Source of the DNA: an uncultured Maribacter sp.
Lineage (GTDB): Bacteria; Bacteroidota; Bacteroidia; Flavobacteriales; Flavobacteriaceae
Length of the DNA: 64,000 nt
Assembly (NCBI RefSeq): GCF_947500405.1
Contig: NZ_CANMRY010000004.1
Coordinates: 62,001-126,000 of the forward strand
Reading direction: 5' to 3'
The translations under genes were made by a program, and so were the position numbers. The notes under the pieces were generated by a model. It was not told the origin of the DNA and did no database searches. It saw nothing but the letters and a program-made list of their open reading frames with translations. This document shows, piece by piece, positions 7,470 through 15,633 of the stretch (position 1 is the first letter of the stretch; every line of letters starts with the position of its first letter).

Positions 7470-9269
7470 CTAAAAGAAGTCTGTATTTCTTTTTTTACTT
7501 CTACGTTTGCCAGAGAAAGTTCCTCCGCCACCTTGCGAAGAATTTCCGTCTCTTCTTCTGCTTCTTCCGCCATCTCTTCCGCGGTCTCTATCTCTTCCAC
7601 GACCTCCACTGCTTCCGTTTCTTCTTCCGCCGCCTCTTCTTCCGCCACCACCAGGGTTTTTAGAAACTTCAACATTTACAAAACGACCATCTACTTTAAA
7701 TTCAGTAAATGTAGATAGTATTTGTTCTGTAACAGCAGCATCGGTATTAAAGAAAGAAAAACTTTCTTTACAATCTACTTTAAATACATCTTCTTTTCCT
7801 AGTTGTACTGTGTCACGAATAAAATCTTTTAAAGACATCCAATCGTAACCATCTTTTTCTCCAACATTAATAAAGTAACGTACTGAGCCACTTGTAGGAG
7901 CTTCTTCGCCTTTTTCTCTTCTGTCGTTTCGGTCTCTTCTATCTCCACCAGAATTTAAATCTTTGGCTTTGTTGTAGTAGTTAAAGAATCGTGTAAATTC
8001 TGCAGAAACAATTTTCTTAATAAGTTCTTCGCGATCTACATCTGCTAAAATTTCATTAATAGCAGGTAAATGGCTTTCTATTTCTTCATTAATTTCTGTG
8101 TCTTTTATCTTATTTGCTAAGTGCTGTAATTGTATTTCACAAATATCTTTTCCTGTTGGAACCGTTTTAAGTAAAAACTTCTGATTTATTTTATTTTCAA
8201 TTGCTCTTATCTTGCGAGTTTCGCTTCTGGTTACTAAAACCATAGAAATTCCAGATTTACCAGCTCTACCAGTACGACCACTACGGTGCGTATAGGTTTC
8301 TATTTCATCTGGTAATTGAAAGTTAATTACATGTGTAATATCATCTACATCAATACCACGAGCAGCAACATCTGTAGCAACTAGCATTTGAATTTGCTTT
8401 TTACGAAAAGAGTTCATAACCAAATCTCTCTGGTTTTGACTTAAATCTCCGTGTAGTGCCCCAGCATTGTAACCATCTTCAATTAGCATTTCTGCAACAC
8501 GTTGGGTATCTCTTTTTGTTCTACAAAAAACAACAGAAAATATTCCAGGATTTGTATCTGCTAGTCTTTTTAATGCAGGGTAGCGGTCTCTACCGCTTAC
8601 TTGGTAGTACTCATGTTGTACTGTAGATGCTCCAGAGTTTTTAGCACCAACCGTAATCTCTTTTGGAGAATGCATAAATTTCTTAGCAATTGTAGATACT
8701 TCTCTAGGCATAGTAGCAGAAAATAACCATGTAGATTTTTCCTCTGGTGTATCCGAAAGAATATCTTTTATATCTTCAAAGAATCCCATGTTAAGCATTT
8801 CGTCTGCTTCATCTAAAACACAGTAATCTATTTTTGTAATATTTACTAAACCACGGCTTATCATATCTTTCATACGACCAGGAGTTGCTACAATAATCTG
8901 CGCACCTCTTTTAATTTGTCTGGCTTGGTCTGTAATACTTGCACCACCGTAAATGGCAACAACGTTTACATTTTTCTCGTATTTAGAATATAATTTTAAT
9001 TCGTTTGTAATTTGCAAACAAAGCTCTCTGGTAGGAGAAAGGATTAATCCTTGTGTAGTTCTACTATCACTATCAATTTTTTGGATTAGTGGAAAACCAA
9101 AAGCAGCAGTTTTGCCAGTACCTGTTTGTGCAAGAGCAACCAAATCAGTTTCGCTTTCTAATAAAATTGGAATTGCTTTTTCTTGTACTTCGGAAGGTTT
9201 CTCAAAACCTAAATCTGTAACAGCGTCTATTAAGGACTGATCCAGTCCTAAATCTGTAAATTTTGTCAT
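7470..9269 (-). CDS. DEAD-box ATP-dependent RNA helicase with DbpA-type RNA-binding domain and RGG-like tail
   Basis: RNA-unwinding protein of 599 residues, probably for ribosome assembly or cold-time RNA remodelling. The RecA-like core (about 1-365) has the Q motif, AQTGTGKTAA, PTRELCLQI, GGAS, TPGR, DEAD (in VLDEADEML), SAT, ARGID and HRSGRTGRAGK. A DbpA-like RNA-binding domain follows (about 455-530), then a Gly/Arg/Asp/Ser-rich tail (about 535-599). I chose the ATG at 9269 since homologues start near FTDLGLD; the longer frame to 9308 would include part of a leader hairpin. A promoter box at 9380-9387 implies a leader of about 100 bases. Confidence 0.93.
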   Translation of the reverse strand: MTKFTDLGLDQSLIDAVTDLGFEKPSEVQEKAIPILLESETDLVALAQTGTGKTAAFGFPLIQKIDSDSRTTQGLILSPTRELCLQITNELKLYSKYEKNVNVVAIYGGASITDQARQIKRGAQIIVATPGRMKDMISRGLVNITKIDYCVLDEADEMLNMGFFEDIKDILSDTPEEKSTWLFSATMPREVSTIAKKFMHSPKEITVGAKNSGASTVQHEYYQVSGRDRYPALKRLADTNPGIFSVVFCRTKRDTQRVAEMLIEDGYNAGALHGDLSQNQRDLVMNSFRKKQIQMLVATDVAARGIDVDDITHVINFQLPDEIETYTHRSGRTGRAGKSGISMVLVTRSETRKIRAIENKINQKFLLKTVPTGKDICEIQLQHLANKIKDTEINEEIESHLPAINEILADVDREELIKKIVSAEFTRFFNYYNKAKDLNSGGDRRDRNDRREKGEEAPTSGSVRYFINVGEKDGYDWMSLKDFIRDTVQLGKEDVFKVDCKESFSFFNTDAAVTEQILSTFTEFKVDGRFVNVEVSKNPGGGGRRGGGRRNGSSGGRGRDRDRGRDGGRSRRRDGNSSQGGGGTFSGKRRSKKRNTDFF

Positions 9270-9282
9270 AATGTTTAAAAAT

Positions 9283-9320
9283 GTTAATCGCAAATATGAA
9301 TGTTGCATAGAGCGATTAAC
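9283..9320 (-). promoter_or_regulatory. Inverted repeat (hairpin) in the helicase mRNA leader
   Basis: Two perfect 9-base arms, GTTAATCGC at 9283-9291 and GCGATTAAC at 9312-9320, are separated by 20 bases and lie 13 bases upstream of the helicase ATG. If the promoter box at 9380-9387 is used, the hairpin is in the 5' untranslated region. There is no T-run, so it is not a terminator. A temperature- or protein-responsive switch is inference. Confidence 0.55.
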
Positions 9321-9379
9321 TTGTAACCCATTTAGACTCAGCGCAACACATGCTATACCAGCGGCGTTTAATAAAGCTG

Positions 9380-9387
9380 CAAAGGTA
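9380..9387 (-). promoter_or_regulatory. Bacteroidota -7 box for the DEAD-box helicase
   Basis: TACCTTTG on the minus strand, matching TAnnTTTG, 110 bases upstream of the helicase start. It implies a long leader of roughly 100 bases; no other match lies closer. Confidence 0.45.
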
Positions 9388-9430
9388 CTCTATTTAATTA
9401 GAATAGGAAAATGTGTTTTATTTATTTGTT

Positions 9431-10075
9431 TTATGGTGTTATTGAATATCCATAAATTGAAAGAATAGTACCTATAATGCCAAACAATACCATTAGGATA
9501 ATAAATGTTTTTTGCAACTTAGGGTTGTCGTAAATAATAATACAAACGGCTCCCAAAACAATACTTATTTGAAAAAAAAGCATTCCTAAGTCAAATTTTT
9601 TGGTAGCTAGATCATAATCATCGGTTAATTTTTCCCATTCTTTTATTCCAACAATTGCCCCCATTTTTCCATCTAAATCTTGAGCCCATTCTTCTTTGGT
9701 TATGTTAGTAGATCCAATTAATATTTCTTTTTTTTCTGCGCGGTATTTTTCTATTTTACTTTTAGTGTCTTCAATTTTAATTAAAAGATATTCTTGTTTA
9801 TTTTCTTGTACAATACCAGTATTTAGTAAAGCTTGTAAATAGTCTAGTTCACTTTCTTTTAGGCTTTGTTTTATGCTTTTAGATTGGTACCAACTAGAGT
9901 AATTAACCACTTTGTTATGAGCAATCATCATTTCTTCTTCAAGCTCGCCATTTACCATTTGAGAAATTGCCATTAAAGCAGCAAAAAATGCAATAAGAAC
10001 ACCACCAATTGCTTCGGCACGTTCTGATGCTACAGATACCGATACCATTTCGTTTTTTTGTTTATTGTTAGTCAT
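9431..10075 (-). CDS. DUF4337-family membrane protein
   Basis: A membrane protein of 214 residues: one helix near the N-terminus (about 24-42, GVLIAFFAALMAISQMV), a long charged, probably coiled-coil central part (about 45-160), and two C-terminal helices (about 162-182 and 187-211). The order (short cytoplasmic lead, helix, SSWYQSKSIKQS segment, helical stalk, helix pair) fits the DUF4337 family; function is unknown. Its start codon overlaps the rdgB stop by one base (TAATG), so it is translationally coupled to rdgB. Confidence 0.75.
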   Translation of the reverse strand: MTNNKQKNEMVSVSVASERAEAIGGVLIAFFAALMAISQMVNGELEEEMMIAHNKVVNYSSWYQSKSIKQSLKESELDYLQALLNTGIVQENKQEYLLIKIEDTKSKIEKYRAEKKEILIGSTNITKEEWAQDLDGKMGAIVGIKEWEKLTDDYDLATKKFDLGMLFFQISIVLGAVCIIIYDNPKLQKTFIILMVLFGIIGTILSIYGYSITP

Positions 10076-10653
10076 TACGCAATAGTGTTTAAGTGGTTTA
10101 TTAACAGTTGTATTGCTTTGCCTCTGTGGCTTATTTTATTTTTAGTGTCTAATGGTAGTTGCGCAAAAGTTTTATTATACCCGTTTGGTTTAAAAATAGG
10201 ATCATAGCCAAAACCTTTTTCTCCGTGTTTTTCTTTTGTAATTTCTCCTTCTGCAATACCACTAAAAAAAGTCTGCGTATTGTTTAAATTTAATGCAATT
10301 ATGGTCTTAAAATGGGCTGTTCTATCTGTTTTATTACTTAGTTTTTGTAATAATAGGTTCATATTATCTTCGGATGATTTTTGCGCTCCTGCATATCTTG
10401 CAGAGTATACACCAGGTTCCCCATTTAATGCAGTAACTAATAGCCCAGTATCGTCTGCAAAACAAGGTAAGTTGTATGTGTTTGAAATATAATCTGCTTT
10501 AATTTTAGCATTACCTTCTAAGGTGTTTGCTGTTTCCTCAATATCTTCGGTGCAATTAATATCCTTTAGGGAAAGTAGTGTAATAGTCTTTGGAACTAGT
10601 AATTGTACTTCTTTTAACTTATTAAGGTTGTTTGTTGCAAATACAATTTTCAT
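10075..10653 (-). CDS. rdgB: RdgB/HAM1 non-canonical purine NTP pyrophosphatase
   Basis: Hydrolyses dITP, ITP and XTP to the monophosphate, keeping deaminated purines out of DNA and RNA. The 192 residues match the family length. Motifs are FATNNLNKLKEVQ at the N-terminus (substrate Asn/Lys), FADDTGLLVTALNGEPGVYS (metal and base site), and GYDPIFKPNGY with a C-terminal SHRGKA. It is the first gene of a two-gene unit with the DUF4337 protein (one-base overlap). A -7 box lies about 40 bases upstream. Confidence 0.95.
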   Translation of the reverse strand: MKIVFATNNLNKLKEVQLLVPKTITLLSLKDINCTEDIEETANTLEGNAKIKADYISNTYNLPCFADDTGLLVTALNGEPGVYSARYAGAQKSSEDNMNLLLQKLSNKTDRTAHFKTIIALNLNNTQTFFSGIAEGEITKEKHGEKGFGYDPIFKPNGYNKTFAQLPLDTKNKISHRGKAIQLLINHLNTIA

Positions 10654-10693
10654 TTATGATTTTTTAATATAGGTTGCTTTCTTCTATGCAAAT

Positions 10694-10701
10694 CAAAAAT
10701 A
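10694..10701 (-). promoter_or_regulatory. Bacteroidota -7 box for rdgB
   Basis: TATTTTTG on the minus strand (TAnnTTTG), 40 bases upstream of the rdgB ATG. Confidence 0.45.
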
Positions 10702-10714
10702 GTAATTTTATAAG

Positions 10715-11167
10715 ATGAAATTAAAATTACCTCCTGCAGTTGTATTAGTACTATTTGCTTTACTAATGTTCTTTTGTGCAAAAGTTTTACCTTTTGGATA
10801 TTTTAATTTTTTAAGACAAACGTATTTAATTTATTTTTTGCTGGGGTTATCTTTATGTATTGGTTTTTTGGCTGTAATTCAATTTTATAAAGAAAAAACA
10901 ACTGTAGATCCCATGAAGCCAGATAAAGTTTCTAATTTGGTAACTAATGGATTATATAAATACTCTAGAAACCCTATGTACTTAGCAATGCTTTTCTTGC
11001 TGGTTGGTTTTGGATTATGGCTTGGTAATGCATTTAATTCTTTATTAATTGCTGGTTTTGTACATTATATGAATAAATTTCAAATTTTTCCAGAAGAAGA
11101 AATTCTACAAAATCATTTTGGTAAAGCGTATAAAATGTACTGTTCTAAAGTTAGAAGGTGGTTTTAA
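10715..11167 (+). CDS. Isoprenylcysteine carboxyl methyltransferase-like membrane methyltransferase
   Basis: An integral membrane protein of 150 residues with about four helices (7-25, 36-56, 88-103, 104-115). The C-terminal half has the ICMT/phospholipid-methyltransferase pattern: LYKYSRNPMYLAMLF, then EEEILQNHFGKAYKMYCSKVRRW, which forms the SAM-binding part in characterised ICMTs. Bacteria lack prenylated CAAX proteins as the usual target, so the substrate is unknown. It is divergent from rdgB and monocistronic. Confidence 0.82.
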   Translation: MKLKLPPAVVLVLFALLMFFCAKVLPFGYFNFLRQTYLIYFLLGLSLCIGFLAVIQFYKEKTTVDPMKPDKVSNLVTNGLYKYSRNPMYLAMLFLLVGFGLWLGNAFNSLLIAGFVHYMNKFQIFPEEEILQNHFGKAYKMYCSKVRRWF

Positions 11168-11238
11168 AAAAGCTTATAATGACAAATATTAGTTATTTTG
11201 CTTATATTTTTATATATTAGCGTTTTAACTTATATATT

Positions 11239-11850
11239 ATGATTGCAGTTATTACAGGAGATATTGTTAATTCAGAGAATTATAACTCTTCGGATTGGAT
11301 GCCTATTTTAAAAAACTATTTAGAATCTCTAGGAACTTCTCCTTTAGATTGGGAAGTGTATAGGGGTGATGAATTTCAAGTTAAACTTCCTGTAGATAAG
11401 GCTTTAAAAGTTGCGATACATTTAAAAGCGCAAATTAAAAAAGTAAAGAATTTAGATGTTAGAATGGCAATAGGTATAGGCTTAGAAACTTATGCTGGAA
11501 GTAGTGTGAGTGAATCTAATGGAACGGCATATAAGCGTTCTGGCAGAATGTTTAATACATTAAAAGCTTCTAAATTAAATTTAGAAATTGCAACTGGACA
11601 CAAACATCATGATAAGATATTAAATTTGATATTAAAATTAGGTTTAGATTTTATGAACGATTGGAGTGTTGTCTCTGCAGAAATTGTAACAATAGTACTT
11701 AATAATCCGAATGTGTCGCAAAAAGAAATTGCGAAACAATTAGGAATAAAACAGTCTGCAGTAAGTCAGCGATATAAAAGAGCAAGATTAGATTTAGTTT
11801 TAAATATGTTAGATTTTTATCAAGAATTAAGTAAAGAAATAAAAGAATGA
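11239..11850 (+). CDS. SatD-family protein with C-terminal helix-turn-helix
   Basis: A cytoplasmic protein of 203 residues. It starts IAVITGDIVNSENY and continues WEVYRGDEFQVKL and IGIGLETYAG, the pattern of the SatD family (named from an acid-tolerance/secretion locus of Streptococcus mutans). About residues 150-190 form a winged or simple HTH: VSQKEIAKQLGIKQSAVSQRYKRARLDL. A regulator is likely; the ligand of the N-terminal domain is unknown. Its stop overlaps the next start (ATGA), so it is tightly coupled to the DUF3307 membrane protein. Confidence 0.82.
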   Translation: MIAVITGDIVNSENYNSSDWMPILKNYLESLGTSPLDWEVYRGDEFQVKLPVDKALKVAIHLKAQIKKVKNLDVRMAIGIGLETYAGSSVSESNGTAYKRSGRMFNTLKASKLNLEIATGHKHHDKILNLILKLGLDFMNDWSVVSAEIVTIVLNNPNVSQKEIAKQLGIKQSAVSQRYKRARLDLVLNMLDFYQELSKEIKE

Positions 11851-12551
11851 TATTTTTTATAAAACTGTTTTTAGCACATTTAATTGGAGATTTTATTATA
11901 CAGCCTACAAAATGGGTAATACATAAAGAAGCAAATAAAGCTGGTTCTAAGTACTTGTACCTGCATGTTTTTTTACATTTTTTGATTACCATGGTAGTTC
12001 TATGGGATTTTTCTATGTGGAAAATAGCCCTAATAATTATGGGATCTCATTTAGTTATAGATGTAGTAAAACTTTACATTACACCGTTTTTTAAAAATAA
12101 AAGCATACCATTTTTTATAGACCAATTATTACATATTTTAGTATTGTATTGCTGTGCATTTTATGGAAATTTATACGAGAATACCATAACTGTTTTTGAA
12201 AATTTAAATTGGGCTTTAGTAACAGCAGTAGTTTTTGTTACTTTTCCATCAGCAATACTAATGGGAAAACTTTTAGAAGCAATGTCTAATCAAATACCAA
12301 CAGACCATAAATCACTCCCAAATGCGGGTAAATATATAGGGATTTTAGAGCGCCTATTTGTTTTAATATTTATAGTTTTAGGTAGGTGGGAAGGAATAGG
12401 ATTGTTAATTGCAGCAAAATCTGTTTTTCGTTTTAATGATTTAAAAGAAAGCAATAATAGAAAACTAACAGAGTATATTTTAATAGGAACATTGGTGAGT
12501 TTTGGTCTTGCAATTTTAACAGGTATAGCTTACACTAGTATTAGTTTGTAA
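11847..12551 (+). CDS. DUF3307-family membrane protein
   Basis: A polytopic membrane protein of 234 residues with roughly six helices. The N-terminus FLAHLIGDFIIQPTKWVIHKE and the following HVFLHFLITMVV, then GSHLVIDVVKLY, are the conserved His/Asp-containing segments of DUF3307. The intramembrane His and Asp residues suggest metal or proton handling, but no function is established. It starts inside the satD stop region (4-base ATGA overlap), so synthesis of the two is probably balanced. Confidence 0.82.
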   Translation: MIFFIKLFLAHLIGDFIIQPTKWVIHKEANKAGSKYLYLHVFLHFLITMVVLWDFSMWKIALIIMGSHLVIDVVKLYITPFFKNKSIPFFIDQLLHILVLYCCAFYGNLYENTITVFENLNWALVTAVVFVTFPSAILMGKLLEAMSNQIPTDHKSLPNAGKYIGILERLFVLIFIVLGRWEGIGLLIAAKSVFRFNDLKESNNRKLTEYILIGTLVSFGLAILTGIAYTSISL

Positions 12552-12736
12552 AATGATTTTGTGGATAGAATTTTAATCTTCTATGTAGGTTTTCTTTTTA
12601 TTACTATTTGTCTGTTTTCATGTGTAAATAACATCAAATTGTAATCATTTTGTTTTATTTGCCTTTTCGGCTATTATCAGATAGAAATAAGTTTTATTTT
12701 TACGGCTTAATTTTTTTTAAAAAAAAATCAATTACT

Positions 12737-14620
12737 GTGGGAAGGAAATACGTTTTCGATTTTGATAGTACCTTAACAAGAGTAGAAGCATTAGACGTTC
12801 TGGCAGAAATGACATTAGAGGGGCGCTCTAATCGCGAAGAAATTATTGAGGAAATACAGAAAATAACTAATTTAGGGATAGACGGTGATATATCTTTCAC
12901 CGAGTCTTTAGAGCGTAGAATTAAGCTTTTAAATGCGCATAAAGATGATTTAGAGCCTTTGGTAACAGAGTTAAGGCAAAAAATTTCCAAATCCATAGAG
13001 TCCAATAAAGAGTTTTTTGAAAAATTCTCGGATGATATTTATGTAATATCCTGTGGTTTTAAAGAATTTATAGTTCCTATTGTAGAAGAATATAATATTC
13101 CTAAAGATAGAGTATATGCTAATACTTTTGAATTTAATGAAAAAGGAGAAATAATTGGTTTTGATAATGATAATGTATTATCACAACACAATGGGAAAAT
13201 AGAATGCCTAAAGAATATGAACTTGGACGGAGAAGTTCAAGTTATTGGAGATGGCTATAGTGATTATGTAATGCGCGAAGCTGGTATAGCAGATAAGTTT
13301 TTTGCTTATACAGAAAATGTGCATAGAGAAAAAGCAGCAAACAAAGCTGATTATATTACACCTAACCTAGATGAATTTTTATTTGTGAACGATTTGCCAA
13401 GAAATATATCATATCCAAAGAATAGAATTAAAATTTTATTATTAGAAAATGTGCATCCAGATGCATTTGAAAATCTTTCTGAAGAAGGTTTTTCTGTAGA
13501 GCTGGTGAAGCATAGTATTCCAGAAGAAGAGCTAATAGAAAAAATAAAAGGTGTTCATGTTTTAGGAATACGATCTAAAACACAGGTAACTAAGAAAGTT
13601 TTAGATGCAGCAGATAAATTATTAGTAGTTGGAGCTTTCTGTATAGGAACCACACAAATAGATTTATCTTATTGTAAAAATAAAGGTGTTGTAGTATTTA
13701 ATGCTCCTTATAGTAATACGCGTTCTGTAGTAGAATTAGCAATAGGTCAAATAATTATGTTAATGCGTTCTGTTTTTCAACGTAGTTCAGAAATACATTC
13801 TGGGCAATGGAATAAAACAGCAGCAAATTCTAGAGAAGTTAGAGGTAAAAACTTAGGAATTGTTGGTTATGGTAATATAGGAAAACAACTCTCTGTATTA
13901 GCAGAAGCTATTGGTATGCGTGTGTATTATTATGATGTTGATGATAAATTAGCATTAGGTAATGCTGTAAAATGTAATACTCTTGAAGATTTACTATCTG
14001 TTTCAGATGTTGTTACATTGCATATAGATGATAATAAAGCGAACAAGAATTTCATTGGGGAAAGAGAAATTAACCGAATGAAAAAAGGAGCAATGTTAAT
14101 AAACCTTTCCAGAGGTTTTGTAGTAGATATTGAAGCTTTAGTTGCAGCTTTAAAAAGTGGTAAACTAGGTGGTGCTGCCGTAGATGTTTATCCTGAAGAG
14201 CCTAGAGCTAATGGAGAATTTATGTCTCAACTACAAGGATTGCCAAATGTAATTTTAACACCGCACGTTGGAGGAAGCACTGAAGAAGCGCAAAGAGATA
14301 TTGCTGATTTTGTACCTAATAAAATAATGGATTATATAAATTCAGGAAATACAGTAGATGCTGTTAACTTTCCTAATATAAGACTTCCAAAGCAAAATAA
14401 AGCACATAGATTTTTGCACATACATAAAAATGTACCAGGCATAATGGCAAAAATAAATGAAGTTTTAGCTAAGTATGAAATGAATATATCGGCTCAATAC
14501 CTATCTACAGATAGTGAAGTAGGTTATGTAATATCAGACTTAGATAAAGATTATGATAAAGAGGTGTTAAAAGCCCTTAAAAAGGTTGAAAATACTATAA
14601 AATTTAGAGTACTGTATTAG
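12737..14620 (+). CDS. serA: Phosphoserine phosphatase-like / D-3-phosphoglycerate dehydrogenase fusion
   Basis: A protein of 627 residues joining two serine-pathway activities. Residues about 1-225 are a HAD domain of SerB type (DFDSTLTRVEALDVLAE at 8, ISCGFKEF, VIGDGYSDYVM). Residues about 232-627 are E. coli-type SerA, with IGTTQIDLSYCKNKG, NTRSVVELAIGQI, the nucleotide-binding GKNLGIVGYGNIGKQL, the catalytic GGAAVDVYPEEP and LTPHVGGSTEEAQ, and a C-terminal ACT domain (MHIHKNVPG-like, from about 555) that usually binds serine. The GTG at 12737 precedes GRKYVFDFD where homologues start; the frame before it to 12650 has no ATG. Confidence 0.9.
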   Translation: MGRKYVFDFDSTLTRVEALDVLAEMTLEGRSNREEIIEEIQKITNLGIDGDISFTESLERRIKLLNAHKDDLEPLVTELRQKISKSIESNKEFFEKFSDDIYVISCGFKEFIVPIVEEYNIPKDRVYANTFEFNEKGEIIGFDNDNVLSQHNGKIECLKNMNLDGEVQVIGDGYSDYVMREAGIADKFFAYTENVHREKAANKADYITPNLDEFLFVNDLPRNISYPKNRIKILLLENVHPDAFENLSEEGFSVELVKHSIPEEELIEKIKGVHVLGIRSKTQVTKKVLDAADKLLVVGAFCIGTTQIDLSYCKNKGVVVFNAPYSNTRSVVELAIGQIIMLMRSVFQRSSEIHSGQWNKTAANSREVRGKNLGIVGYGNIGKQLSVLAEAIGMRVYYYDVDDKLALGNAVKCNTLEDLLSVSDVVTLHIDDNKANKNFIGEREINRMKKGAMLINLSRGFVVDIEALVAALKSGKLGGAAVDVYPEEPRANGEFMSQLQGLPNVILTPHVGGSTEEAQRDIADFVPNKIMDYINSGNTVDAVNFPNIRLPKQNKAHRFLHIHKNVPGIMAKINEVLAKYEMNISAQYLSTDSEVGYVISDLDKDYDKEVLKALKKVENTIKFRVLY

Positions 14621-14647
14621 TAGGCTATAAAATCTTGTAAATAAATT

Positions 14648-14685
14648 AAAAATCTAGGTTATGTAAATAGCCTAGATTTTTTTTG
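14648..14685 (+). terminator. Rho-independent terminator after the serBA fusion gene
   Basis: The arms AAAAATCTAGG (14648-14658) and CCTAGATTTTT (14671-14681) with a 12-base loop and a T-run, 27 bases after the stop. Confidence 0.85.
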
Positions 14686-14796
14686 TTTTTTAATCACTAA
14701 AATGCATCTACACTCTGTAAAAAGTTATTTACACAACATTTAATTGCGTGTGGTCTTTCATCATTATAAATTGTGAGAAAAATCTTATGTATTATA

Positions 14797-15630
14797 ATGA
14801 AGATGATTCCAGAAATAGTAAAAAGTTTTTTTAAAAAGAACTTTAGAAAAGGTTTTAATGCATATTACCTTTTAGTACTTACTATTATATTACTTACTAT
14901 AGGTACGCAAACTATTGTGCAATATTCATTGGCAAAACAAAGTTCCGATGCTGTGGTAATAAACATTGCAGGTAGGCAGCGTATGCTTTCTCAAAAAGTG
15001 GTAAAAGAATTTTACAATTGCAGGTATGGAGAAAAATGCGAGTACGGGGAATTAAAATCTGCACTTGCCTCTTTGAGAAGGGTAGATAGAGATTTGCAAG
15101 AAGGAAATGAGAAAATTGGAATATTTCCTTTAAAAAATGAAGATATTAGAATGAATTTTGCAATGCTGCGTCCTTATTTTAATGGGATTTTAAACGCCTT
15201 AGACAATGTGCAAAATTTAGAAGATGTTTCTCTTAGTGATTTAAAATATAACGAAAAACAGTTTGTGACTTTAATGGATAAAATTGTTTGGCAATTCCAG
15301 AAAGAATCAGAGAAAGATATAAGTAATATGATGATTTTAGAAAAGTACTTGGCAATACTTTCTGTTCTAATTGTTTTAATAGAAATTATATTTATTGTAA
15401 ATCCTATAATTAATAGAATAGTAAAACAGAACAAAAAGCTAGAAGAAATTGCTTGGCATCAATCTCATGCATTCTCTAACCATGTAAAAAATATTAAAGA
15501 CCATCAATATGTACTTAAAGTAGAGAAAAACCCAGAAAGACAAAAAGAGATTATAAAATTTGTGGTAGAAGAATTAGATGGGGTAGAGCAAGTATCAGAG
15601 TTTATGGTAAAAGCTCTAAAAAAAGCTTAA
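14797..15630 (+). CDS. PilJ-type (type IV pili MCP N-terminal) sensor lacking a kinase domain
   Basis: A membrane sensor of 277 residues: N-terminal helix (about 21-38), an extracytoplasmic all-helical domain with INIAGRQRMLSQKVVKEFY (the PilJ/NIT-like signature), a second helix (about 182-202), then a short cytoplasmic stretch, LEEIAWHQSHAFSNHVKNIKDH. That stretch resembles a histidine-kinase H-box region (consensus QSHxxRxPLxxI), but no PAS or ATP-binding domain follows. Start: the ATG at 14797 is preferred over the GTG at 14773. It is convergent with rlmH. A partner kinase or regulator must lie elsewhere if it signals. Confidence 0.75.
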   Translation: MKMIPEIVKSFFKKNFRKGFNAYYLLVLTIILLTIGTQTIVQYSLAKQSSDAVVINIAGRQRMLSQKVVKEFYNCRYGEKCEYGELKSALASLRRVDRDLQEGNEKIGIFPLKNEDIRMNFAMLRPYFNGILNALDNVQNLEDVSLSDLKYNEKQFVTLMDKIVWQFQKESEKDISNMMILEKYLAILSVLIVLIEIIFIVNPIINRIVKQNKKLEEIAWHQSHAFSNHVKNIKDHQYVLKVEKNPERQKEIIKFVVEELDGVEQVSEFMVKALKKA

Positions 15631-15633
15631 AAT

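Noticed and set aside
7507-7848. Open frames on the plus strand opposite the helicase tail
   Set aside because: Low-complexity Pro/Leu/Ser translations caused by repeated Gly/Arg codons of the real gene; no start context and no family pattern.
9309-9430. tRNA-like segment upstream of the helicase
   Set aside because: No acceptor stem or T-loop GTTCRA pattern; the only pairing is the leader inverted repeat.
12650-12736. N-terminal extension of the serBA fusion
   Set aside because: It has no ATG, reads through an A/T-rich stretch, and precedes the point where family members begin (GRKYVFDFD).
14700-14796. DnaA-box-like TTATTTACAC near 14726
   Set aside because: Single site with mismatches to TTATCCACA; no cluster.
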